From: Bacillota bacterium | GTDB taxonomy: Bacteria > Bacillota > Clostridia > Christensenellales > Aristaeellaceae | Direction: 5' to 3' | Length of the DNA: 25,476 nucleotides | Assembly (NCBI GenBank): GCA_023404715.1 | Contig: JAEYAR010000139.1 | Location: 1-25,476, forward strand | Part shown: one piece after another, positions 13,708 through 20,467 of the stretch | How the letters are laid out: each line of letters opens with the position of its first letter | Position numbering within the stretch: the stretch's first letter is position 1 | Made by a program: the position numbers and the translations under genes | Notes under the pieces: model-generated | What the model was told of the DNA's origin: nothing | The model's input: the letters and a program-made list of their open reading frames with translations, nothing else | Database searches by the model: none

Positions 13708-14106
13708 ATGATGGAAGGCAAGATGATGGATCGCGCTCAGCAGGCGCTCTGCGCGCTATGCGGCCGCTTTCGCGAACAGCTGAACGCGCGTTTATATAAG
13801 GACTGTGAAACGCAGATCGCCGCAGCGATGCGCGATTACCCGCACGCGGCCCAGCCGCATAACCTGATGGGCGTGCTCATGGAGGCGGAGGACGACCACG
13901 CGGGCGCGATGCGCCACTTCCGGGCGGCCTGGGCGCTCGACCCCACCTACCTGCCCGCGCGCTACAACATGGATCGCACCGGCACGTTTTATAGCGCCGG
14001 CGCCTGCGCCATCGACGAATCGGACTGCCCCGCGCCGCAGGATAGGCCCCGTTACAAGGTCGAATACGACGCGCAGGGAATCGGCCATGTCGTAAGGAGG
14101 AAGTAA
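13708..14106 (+). CDS. Small TPR-like protein, first gene of the second potassium regulatory operon
   Basis: A 132-residue soluble protein without signal peptide or membrane span. Residues about 45-95 (AAQPHNLMGVLMEAEDDHAGAMRHFRAAWALDP) read as a tetratricopeptide-type helix pair, so protein-protein contact is the likely role. The N-terminal part has a cysteine-containing segment (ALCALCGRF), too little to call a metal site. ATG 13708 is chosen since AAGGAG stands 9 bases upstream; GTG 13702 is too close to it. The next gene starts 2 bases after its stop, with AAGGAGG inside its 3' end. Its conserved place ahead of RCK and sensor-kinase genes suggests a part in that signalling pathway, but no function can be assigned from sequence. 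Confidence 0.72.
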   Translation: MMEGKMMDRAQQALCALCGRFREQLNARLYKDCETQIAAAMRDYPHAAQPHNLMGVLMEAEDDHAGAMRHFRAAWALDPTYLPARYNMDRTGTFYSAGACAIDESDCPAPQDRPRYKVEYDAQGIGHVVRRK

Positions 14107-14108
14107 AC

Positions 14109-14408
14109 ATGTTCTTATTGTCCTTACATCGCGCCGCCAAGCCTTCCTATACGGTCATCACGCAAATGTAAAAGGCGACCGTGCTCGTGTGCGTCACGGA
14201 TGACGACAACACCAACATTCTGGCCGCCCAGCTGGCGCGCAAGCTGTACGGCGTGGAGCGCGTGATCGCGCGGCTATACGACCCCGATCGGGCGTGCGTA
14301 TATCACGAGCTCGGGATCGACACCATCTGCCCGGCAGTGCTCTCCGCGCAGCGGATCGCGAGCCTACTGAGCAGCGCGCGCACGGCCATGAGGGGGGAAG
14401 CCCGGTGA
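14109..14408 (+). pseudogene. TrkA-type RCK protein remnant (in-frame stop, internal deletion)
   Basis: A strong AAGGAGG precedes ATG 14109. The first 20 codons (MFLLSLHRAAKPSYTVIT) end at TAA 14169-14171. The same frame resumes at once with TVLVCVTDDDNTNILAAQLA and VERVIARLYDP, which is the second half of a TrkA_N/RCK domain. The GxGxxG dinucleotide-binding loop and roughly 60-70 residues that should lie between are missing. What remains cannot bind NAD(H) in the normal way. A shorter protein could start at GTG 14181 (75 residues), but no good ribosome binding site is seen. The frame ends TGA 14408, overlapping GTG 14405 of the next gene. Most likely a degraded trkA paralogue whose reading frame still couples translation to the downstream fusion gene. 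Confidence 0.7.
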
Positions 14409-16294
14409 AGACGAACGTGCTCTTGATCGGCGGCTTTGGCAAGGCGCGGGCGCTCGCGCTGTCGCTGATACAAAAGGGATACCACGTCGCCGCTGTCAAC
14501 GCCTGCGAAGCGGATTGCCGCGCGCTCGCGGAGATTCAGGCGCTTACCGTCATCCGGGGAGACGGCACGCGCCCTTTCGTGCTGGAGGACGCGGGGGCGC
14601 GGGATGCGGACATCGCCATCGCGCTCACGCCGCGCGACGACGACAATCTCGTGATCTGCCAGCTGTGCAAAAAGCGGTTTCAAGTCGATAAGACCGTCGC
14701 GCTCATCGGCGATCCACCGTCCTATCGCATTTTACTTGCCTGGATTGCGAGGGACGGGTATAATAGGAGGAAAGCGGAAAAGAGGGGTTGTGTGAGAAAA
14801 GGCGTTTTCTGCCGGGCTGGCCTGCGCTTTGCGCTCATGGCGCTGCTCGTCGTCGCAGCCTCGGCGTTGGGCTACGGCTTTCGCCATTTAGGCTTTCCGG
14901 AGACGAACATCGTGCTTGTCTACCTGCTCGCCGTGGTGACGACCGCATGGCTTACGGACGGTTTTGTCTTCGGCATACTGGCCTCGATCGCAGCGACGCT
15001 GACGTTCAACTACCTGTTTACGGCGCCTACCTTCACCCTGTCGGTCGACGACCCGAGCTATTTGATCACATTTGCGATCATGACGGTTACGGCGCTCATC
15101 ACCAGCATGCTGACGTCGCACGTCAAGCAAAGCGCGCAGGAGGCGACGGCGCGAGAGGCAGACACAAAGGCGGTTTACGCGCTGACGAGCCGGCTGACGG
15201 CGGCGGGCAACGAGCAGGAGATTGCCGGCATCGCCGTCGGCGCGCTCAGCGCGAGCTTCGCCTGCCGGGCGGGCTTTGCGTGCTTTGACGAGCGGGGCGA
15301 ACCGGAGGCGACGTTTCTGCAGCAAACGGACGACGGTAGGCAGGTGCGCCGCGAAATGGACGAACCCACGGCGCTGAAGGCGCGCCTGCTGGGCGCACGG
15401 CTGCCCGACGCGGGCGAGTTTACCGATTACCCGGTGCGCGGGGCCGAGGCGCTTTTGGGCGCGGTGCGCATCCCGCGGGAAAAGGAGCTCGACGCATCGC
15501 AAAGGCGTCTGCTGCAATCGATGACGGGTTCGATCGCGCTGGCGATGGACCGCTTGCGCGGGGCGGAGCAGCGCATCCGCCTGCGCGAGGAGGCGGAGCA
15601 GGAGCGCTACCGCAGCAACCTGCTGCGCGCCATCTCGCACGATCTGCGCACGCCGCTGGCGGGCATCATGGGCACGTCCGAGATGCTGATGGATATGACG
15701 CGCCGGGACGACCCGCGTTACGCGCTCGCAGAGGGGGTCTACCGCGATGCGGACTGGCTGCACGCGTTGGTAGAAAACATCCTCAGCCTGACGCGCCTGC
15801 AGGAGGGGCGCTTGCAGCTCAACCTGCAGCCGGAGGCGCTGGAGGAGGTCATCGGCGCGGCGGTAGGGCACATCGCCAAGCGCGCGCCGGGCCGCGAGAT
15901 CGCCGTGCGCGTGCCGGAAGAGCTACTCATCGTCCCCATGGACGCCAAGCTGATCGAGCAGGTGCTCGTCAACCTGCTGGACAACGCGCTCAAGCACACG
16001 CCGCCTAAGGCGGAGATCGCCGTGACGGCAAGCCGGCGGGCCGGGTTTGCGCGCGTCACCGTGGCGGATCGGGGCAGCGGCATCCGCAAGGAGGACCTGC
16101 CCCATATCTTCCGGACGTTTTACACTTCCAAGGATCGACGGCCGGACGCGGCCAAGGGGGTCGGCCTGGGGCTCTCGATCTGCGACGCCATCGTGCGGGC
16201 GCACGGCGGGACGATCGAGGCGCATAACCGCGAGGACGGACCGGGCGCGCAGTTTGATTTTACACTGCCCCTACAGGCGGAATCGCAGGATTGA
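14405..16294 (+). CDS. RCK (TrkA_N) domain fused to KdpD-like histidine kinase
   Basis: A 629-residue fusion. Residues 1-110 are a TrkA_N/RCK Rossmann domain: the glycine-rich loop LLIGGFGKA, VIRGDGTRPFVLEDAGARDAD and LTPRDDDNLVICQLCKKRF end at VALIGDP. After a short linker (about 118-135) come the DUF4118-type membrane helices (LGFPETNIVLVYLLAVV and following, about 138-235), a GAF-like region, HisKA with His412 in ISHDLRTPLAGI, and an ATPase domain with NLLDNALKHTP and GVGLGLSIC. It lacks the KdpD N-terminal and USP domains. GTG 14405 overlaps the previous stop (GTGA) and follows AGGGGGG. A sigma-A promoter at 14736-14764 and a GTG at 14792 (GAGGGG upstream) could yield a 500-residue kinase without the RCK part. 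RCK domains bind nucleotides or c-di-AMP in K+ channels and transporters; that this one senses for the kinase is inference. Confidence 0.85.
   Translation: MKTNVLLIGGFGKARALALSLIQKGYHVAAVNACEADCRALAEIQALTVIRGDGTRPFVLEDAGARDADIAIALTPRDDDNLVICQLCKKRFQVDKTVALIGDPPSYRILLAWIARDGYNRRKAEKRGCVRKGVFCRAGLRFALMALLVVAASALGYGFRHLGFPETNIVLVYLLAVVTTAWLTDGFVFGILASIAATLTFNYLFTAPTFTLSVDDPSYLITFAIMTVTALITSMLTSHVKQSAQEATAREADTKAVYALTSRLTAAGNEQEIAGIAVGALSASFACRAGFACFDERGEPEATFLQQTDDGRQVRREMDEPTALKARLLGARLPDAGEFTDYPVRGAEALLGAVRIPREKELDASQRRLLQSMTGSIALAMDRLRGAEQRIRLREEAEQERYRSNLLRAISHDLRTPLAGIMGTSEMLMDMTRRDDPRYALAEGVYRDADWLHALVENILSLTRLQEGRLQLNLQPEALEEVIGAAVGHIAKRAPGREIAVRVPEELLIVPMDAKLIEQVLVNLLDNALKHTPPKAEIAVTASRRAGFARVTVADRGSGIRKEDLPHIFRTFYTSKDRRPDAAKGVGLGLSICDAIVRAHGGTIEAHNREDGPGAQFDFTLPLQAESQD
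14736..14764 (+). promoter_or_regulatory. Internal sigma-A promoter ahead of the kinase portion
   Basis: TTGCCT (14736-14741), 17 bases, then a perfect TATAAT (14759-14764), lying in the linker between the RCK domain and the kinase membrane domain. The predicted start is about 20 bases before GTG 14792. It looks like the original promoter of a stand-alone kinase gene. Confidence 0.6.
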
Positions 16295-16307
16295 AGAGGG
16301 GGATGTT

Positions 16308-17006
16308 ATGCCCATCGCGGCGGCACGCGTGCTCGTCGTTGAAGACGACGTTCAAATTCGCAATTTTATCACCTACGCGCTACAGGCGGAGGGCTTTCAG
16401 CCCTATGCCGCGGCGACGGCCCAGGCCGGGCTCAGCCTGCTGGTCTCGGAGCCGGTCGATCTGATGCTGCTGGACCTGGGGCTGCCCGACTTTGACGGCA
16501 TGGACGTCATCTGCAAGGTTCGCGAGTGGTCGCAGGTGCCCATCCTCGTCGTGAGCGCGCGCGATCAGGACCGCGAGAAGGCGGCGGCGCTGGACGCGGG
16601 CGCCGACGATTACCTGACCAAGCCCTTTTCGACCACGGAGTTGATGGCCCGTATCCGCGTCGCGCTGCGCCACCTGCAGCGCCAGGGCGCGGGCAAGGGC
16701 GCCTCGACGCTGGAGGTCGGCGCGCTGCGCATGGACCTGGATAAGCGGCTGGTGTACCTGGCGGACGAGGAGCTGCACGTGACGCCGATGGAATACAGCC
16801 TGCTTTCGCTCCTGTTTCGCAATATGGGCAAGGTGCTCACTTCCAGCTACATCATTCGGGAGGTCTGGGGCGCAGGCTACGGGAACGATACCCAGGCGCT
16901 GCGCGCGCTGATGGCCGCTTTGCGCCGCAAAATCGAGGAAAACCCGGCCAAGCCCCGCTATCTGCTCACCGAGATCGGCGTGGGCTACCGATTAAGCGAT
17001 CAGTAG
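16308..17006 (+). CDS. KdpE-like response regulator (second copy)
   Basis: A 232-residue OmpR/PhoB-family regulator. The receiver has Glu12-Asp13-Asp14, phospho-acceptor Asp56 in MLLDLGLPD, the conserved VVSARD and LTKPF lysine. The output domain carries VTPMEYSLLSLLFRNMGKVL and REVWGAGYGNDTQALRALMA, very like the KdpE at 5121-5855. ATG 16308 has GAGGGGG 5 bases upstream and starts 13 bases after the kinase stop, so the two form a cognate pair. Similarity of the recognition region to the other KdpE suggests overlapping DNA targets, and the shared TGTGAG operators at 13404-13620 are the obvious candidates. No clear terminator follows. Confidence 0.92.
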   Translation: MPIAAARVLVVEDDVQIRNFITYALQAEGFQPYAAATAQAGLSLLVSEPVDLMLLDLGLPDFDGMDVICKVREWSQVPILVVSARDQDREKAAALDAGADDYLTKPFSTTELMARIRVALRHLQRQGAGKGASTLEVGALRMDLDKRLVYLADEELHVTPMEYSLLSLLFRNMGKVLTSSYIIREVWGAGYGNDTQALRALMAALRRKIEENPAKPRYLLTEIGVGYRLSDQ

Positions 17007-17033
17007 GAAGAAGGGGGGACGCGGGCAAATGGA

Positions 17034-17062
17034 TTTACAATCGGGCCTTTTTCCTGTACAAT
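17034..17062 (+). promoter_or_regulatory. Sigma-A promoter for the secreted papain-like protein
   Basis: TTTACA (17034-17039), 17 bases, then TACAAT (17057-17062). The start of transcription would be about 22 bases before ATG 17091, so this gene is transcribed independently of the regulator operon. Confidence 0.65.
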
Positions 17063-17090
17063 AGGCGTAAAACAAATGCGAGGTGCAATT

Positions 17091-17792
17091 ATGAAACGAA
17101 TGCTCTGTCTGATCCTGACGCTCCTGCTCGCGCTGCCCGCGCTGGCGACGGCCGAAACGAGCGCGCGCGACGGGATGATCGACGATATCCTCCGACTGGC
17201 GGAAGAAAAGTTTACCGAGGCGAAGGGGCGGGCGCAGCGCGCCCAATACGCCGGGGATATTTACGTCTGCAAGAACTTTACGGTTTACCTGTTCAATGAG
17301 GTCGCAGACGGATACCGGATGGCGGAGTATCCGGACGTGGAGCTCGTGATCCCCGACAACAACCCCAAGGAGGCGTGCAAGCCCTACGTCTACGGCGTCG
17401 AGTGGAAGGACGTTTCCGCCGATGCGGGCAATCCCTTTTATGAAGCGGCGTCCTTCCGCTACGACAGCGAGCGCTCCAAGGCGGAAAACCGGGAAATAGC
17501 GCGCGCGTTTCTCATGCAGGTTCAGCGTGGCGATTACTTCCAGATGGCGGCGAACTATTATTACGGCGTCGGCGCGCACAGCATGATCTTCACCGCGGAC
17601 TACGACCCGGAGACGGACAAGGTGCGTTGGACCGATTCCAACATGAAGGGAAAGAAGGTCAACGGCGAGCGGTACGCCTATGTGCAGTTCGATGCGGAGA
17701 AAAAGATCGACTGGTTTGTCGACGCGTTCTGCCGCAAAAACTACGGCGCGACGCTATACCGCTTGCGGGACGACATCGTGAAAGCGGAATAA
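17091..17792 (+). CDS. Secreted protein, possible NlpC/P60- or CHAP-like cysteine hydrolase
   Basis: A 233-residue protein with a clear signal peptide (MKRMLCLILTLLLALPALATA, cleavage near residue 21-23). The mature part shows Cys60 in YVCKNFTVYLFN and His163 in GVGAHSMIFTADYD, followed by VRWTDSN. This Cys/His order and the surrounding hydrophobic pattern resemble the papain-like NlpC/P60 and CHAP folds that cut peptidoglycan. The third polar residue could be the Asp or Asn of TDSN. The match is by pattern only and activity is not certain. ATG 17091 is supported by GAGGTG 5 bases upstream; the upstream ATG at 17076 lacks a site. It has its own promoter and ends at a hairpin shared with the convergent gene. 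Confidence 0.6.
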   Translation: MKRMLCLILTLLLALPALATAETSARDGMIDDILRLAEEKFTEAKGRAQRAQYAGDIYVCKNFTVYLFNEVADGYRMAEYPDVELVIPDNNPKEACKPYVYGVEWKDVSADAGNPFYEAASFRYDSERSKAENREIARAFLMQVQRGDYFQMAANYYYGVGAHSMIFTADYDPETDKVRWTDSNMKGKKVNGERYAYVQFDAEKKIDWFVDAFCRKNYGATLYRLRDDIVKAE

Positions 17793-17802
17793 AGGACACA
17801 CG

Positions 17803-17844
17803 CGAACGCCCCGGCGATCCTGTGATGGATCGCCGGGGCGTTCG
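17803..17844. terminator. Bidirectional hairpin terminator
   Basis: A perfect 17-bp stem, CGAACGCCCCGGCGATC (17803-17819) with its complement at 17828-17844, and an 8-base loop. It sits between convergent genes. U-tracts are weak on both sides, but stem strength and position favour termination. Confidence 0.75.
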
Positions 17845-17845
17845 G

Positions 17846-18964
17846 CTAGTGATCATTTTGTTCCGGCGGTTTTCCTTTGTCCGGCACCAGCAGGCGGATG
17901 TTCGCCGCGCCGGCCGCCGCGAGCGCGGTGAGCACCTGCGCGAGAATGCGGCGCGTGCCGGGGTCGACCTGGCGCATCGCCGCGAGGATCACGGCGGCGT
18001 TTTCGGCCCAATGATGCGTGAGGTCGCCGAATGTCTCCGCCCGCGTAGAGCGCAAGATCTGATAGAGCGTGTCGATGAAGATGCGGCGTTCCTCGTACGT
18101 GCAGGCGTTCAGCCAGGCGTGGATCGTGCTGTTCGTAAAGCGGCTGGAGCGGTTGACATCAGTCCGGGTGACGAACTGCGGCCCCTTGACCTGCCAGAGA
18201 AAGGGGTTGTGCTGAAAGATGCCCATGCCGGAGCTCGCCACGACGGTATAGTGGTCGTGATACCCCATCAGCATGCCGATGACGGAGGACTCGGGAATGT
18301 AGGATTCGATGCGGCTGCTCAGCGCGCGGTAGCCGACGGTGGAAAGCGTCGCGTCGTCGAGGCCCGGGCCGTCGTCGCTATAGACCTTGAGCAGGCGTAC
18401 GCGCACCTGCGGCGCGCAGTGCGCGGCGGCGTAGATCGCCAGGTTCCCGCCCTTGGAATGGCCGCCTACGCGTAGAAAACCCGGCAGACGTCCGGCTGCG
18501 CGGTTCAGGTAGGAGACCGCGTCGGTCTGCGAGGGCACGGGGCTTTCGAAGGACATGTTGAAGTCCTCCTTCCAGCCCACGAGCGTGGCGTCCGTACCGC
18601 GGAAGGCGATGAACGCCGTACCGTCGCACAGCGCGAACGAGGCGGCGGCGAACTGCTTTTCCGACGCGGGATCGAGGTTGTGCTCAAAGAAGCGGATCTG
18701 CACGTCGCGATAGCGCGCGCTGCAAAGGAGCGCCTGCGCGAGCGCATAGCGCTGGGACTCCAGCGAATCGGCCCCCTTTTGCGGCGCATCCCTCTGCAGC
18801 GCCTCGATGGCCTCGCCCAGCGCGATATCCTCTTTTGCCCCCGGCAGCTTTTCCAGCCGCAAATGGACGAGCTGCGTAAAGACGACGTTGTCGATCGCGC
18901 AGAAAGGCGCCTGCGTAAACGTCAGATCACCCCGCCAGGCGACGTAATCGAGCATGTTGCTCAT
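17846..18964 (-). CDS. DUF2974 / Mbeg1-like alpha/beta hydrolase
   Basis: A 372-residue cytosolic protein. The nucleophile elbow GGHSKGGNLAIYAA places the catalytic serine at Ser170. Upstream is FIAFRGTDATLVGWKEDFNMSF, the strand and loop seen in lipase-like proteins, and SDDGPGLDD follows. This combination is typical of the DUF2974 (Mbeg1-like) family common in Firmicutes, whose substrates are unknown. Candidate catalytic Asp and His are in the SDDGPG and GYHDHYTVV segments. GGGAGG precedes ATG 18964 with 6-base spacing. The MATE gene ends 27 bases upstream, so the two may be co-transcribed. Confidence 0.82.
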   Translation of the reverse strand: MSNMLDYVAWRGDLTFTQAPFCAIDNVVFTQLVHLRLEKLPGAKEDIALGEAIEALQRDAPQKGADSLESQRYALAQALLCSARYRDVQIRFFEHNLDPASEKQFAAASFALCDGTAFIAFRGTDATLVGWKEDFNMSFESPVPSQTDAVSYLNRAAGRLPGFLRVGGHSKGGNLAIYAAAHCAPQVRVRLLKVYSDDGPGLDDATLSTVGYRALSSRIESYIPESSVIGMLMGYHDHYTVVASSGMGIFQHNPFLWQVKGPQFVTRTDVNRSSRFTNSTIHAWLNACTYEERRIFIDTLYQILRSTRAETFGDLTHHWAENAAVILAAMRQVDPGTRRILAQVLTALAAAGAANIRLLVPDKGKPPEQNDH

Positions 18965-18991
18965 GAAAATGCCTCCCTCTTTATGGCGCCG

Positions 18992-20356
18992 TCAGGGCGT
19001 CTGCTGCGCGCGCTGCATCTCGCGCAGCGTGGCGATGCCCAGCGGCAGCGCGAGGAGCAGGGTGAACAGATCGGCAAGCGGCTGGCTCCACAGCAGGCCG
19101 GTCAAGCCCATGACGCGCGGCAGGATGAGGATGACAGGCAGGAAGAAAAGACCCTGGCGCGCAGCGGCGAGCAGGCTGGCCCGCAGCGACTTGCCGATCG
19201 TCTGCAGCATCATGTTGACCAGCGTGATGTAGGAGACAAAGGGGAAGAGGATGCACTGCAGGCGCAGCGCCCTTTGGCCGATCGACACGACGGCCGGGTC
19301 GCCCTTGCGGAAGATTTCGATGACCTGCGGCGCGAAGGAGAAGCCCACGACGGAGAGCGCGAGCAGAATCACAAACGAGATGCGCAGGCAAAAGAAGAAC
19401 GCCTCGCGCACGCGGCCGTAGCGCTTTGCGCCGTAGTTGAAGCCGCAGACAGGCTGAAAGCCCTGGCCAAAGCCGAGGACGGCGGACATGGCGAACTGCA
19501 TAACGCGCGAGACGATGGACATCGCGGCGATCGCCGCATCGCCGTACGGGCCGGCGGCGAGGTTGAGCGCGATGGTCGCGATACTGCCCAGACCCTGGCG
19601 GCAAAGGGAGGGGAAGCCGCCGCGCAGAATTTCGCGGTAGCGTATTTTGGAGGGCTTAAACGCCCTAAACCGGATGGCGATGTTGCCCCCGCGATGCGTG
19701 CCCGCGAGCAGCAGGCAGAAGCTGACGAACTGGCTGATGATCGTAGCCAACGCAGCGCCGGCGACGCCCATATCCAGCGCGAAGATGAACAGCGGGTCGA
19801 GCGCTACGTTGAGGACCGCGCCCGAGGCGATGCCGACCATGGCGTACGCCGCGCTGCCCTGGAAGCGCAGCTGGTTGTTGAGCACGAGGGAGGCGATCAT
19901 GTAGGGCGACCCGATGAGGATGAAGCGCGCGTAGTCGCGCGCGTAGGGCAGGATGGTGGGCGTCGCGCCCAACCCGCGGACGAGCGGATCCAGGAAGAAA
20001 AGGCCGGTTACCATGACGATCAGCCCCACGATGAGCGCTGAAAAAAAGCCCGTGGACGCCATCGCCTCCGCCCCCTCGGTATCCTGCGCGCCCAGCCTGC
20101 GGGAAATGTAATTGCCCGAGCCGTGGCCGAACGTAAAGCCGAGTGCCTGGATGATGGCCATCAGCGAAAAGACGACGCCGACCGCGCCGGTGGCGCTGGT
20201 GCCGATCTTGCCGACGAAGAACGTGTCCGCCATGTTGTAAAGCGCCGTCACGAGCATGCTGACGATGGTCGGCGCGGCCAGGCGCAGGATCAGCGGCGGG
20301 ATGGGCTCTGTAGTCATGAGCGCGAATTTTTCCTGCGGGGATTGGGGAGCTTTCAC
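18992..20356 (-). CDS. MATE-family efflux transporter
   Basis: A 454-residue membrane protein with about 12 hydrophobic helices in two repeats, each starting with the family pattern (LRLAAPTIVSMLVTALYNMADTFFVG and, in the second half, GGFPSLCRQGLGSIATIALN). The GAVGVVFSLMAIIQALGFTFGHG stretch is typical of the DinF/MepA-like bacterial MATE branch, which exports drugs or metabolites using an ion gradient. GTG 20356 with AAGGA upstream is chosen as start; the longer open frame to 20419 crosses the promoter and is not used. ATG at the MTTEPIPPL position is a shorter alternative. It has its own sigma-A promoter and precedes the DUF2974 gene. Confidence 0.9.
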   Translation of the reverse strand: MKAPQSPQEKFALMTTEPIPPLILRLAAPTIVSMLVTALYNMADTFFVGKIGTSATGAVGVVFSLMAIIQALGFTFGHGSGNYISRRLGAQDTEGAEAMASTGFFSALIVGLIVMVTGLFFLDPLVRGLGATPTILPYARDYARFILIGSPYMIASLVLNNQLRFQGSAAYAMVGIASGAVLNVALDPLFIFALDMGVAGAALATIISQFVSFCLLLAGTHRGGNIAIRFRAFKPSKIRYREILRGGFPSLCRQGLGSIATIALNLAAGPYGDAAIAAMSIVSRVMQFAMSAVLGFGQGFQPVCGFNYGAKRYGRVREAFFFCLRISFVILLALSVVGFSFAPQVIEIFRKGDPAVVSIGQRALRLQCILFPFVSYITLVNMMLQTIGKSLRASLLAAARQGLFFLPVILILPRVMGLTGLLWSQPLADLFTLLLALPLGIATLREMQRAQQTP

Positions 20357-20390
20357 GAGGCAATCCTTCTTCCTTAGCGTTACTAGCTCT

Positions 20391-20419
20391 ATTATATCGG
20401 AAAACACGAAGAAGCGCAA
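20391..20419 (-). promoter_or_regulatory. Sigma-A promoter for the MATE gene
   Basis: On the minus strand TTGCGC (20419-20414), 17 bases, then TATAAT (20396-20391). The -35 hexamer is part of the terminator hairpin of the gene upstream. Confidence 0.65.
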
Positions 20420-20442
20420 AGAAGGAAAGGCCTTCTTTGCGC
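20414..20442 (-). terminator. Rho-independent terminator of the 275-aa protein gene
   Basis: A 12-bp perfect stem, GCGCAAAGAAGG with CCTTCTTTGCGC (20414-20425 and 20431-20442), 5-base loop, followed on the minus strand by the T-rich TTCTTCGTGTTTT. It begins 25 bases after the stop codon at 20468. On the plus strand it is also followed by a T run (20452-20457). Confidence 0.75.
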
Positions 20443-20467
20443 AAAATGATGTTTTTTGTCGGTTTTG

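Noticed and set aside
14789..14794. A further TGTGAG hexamer near the internal kinase promoter
   Set aside because: It is single, without an 11-bp partner, and overlaps the GTG start codon, so chance is the best explanation.
18680..20041. A 453-codon plus-strand open frame opposite the DUF2974 and MATE genes
   Set aside because: Highly charged, repetitive composition of a shadow frame; the minus-strand products are recognisable families.
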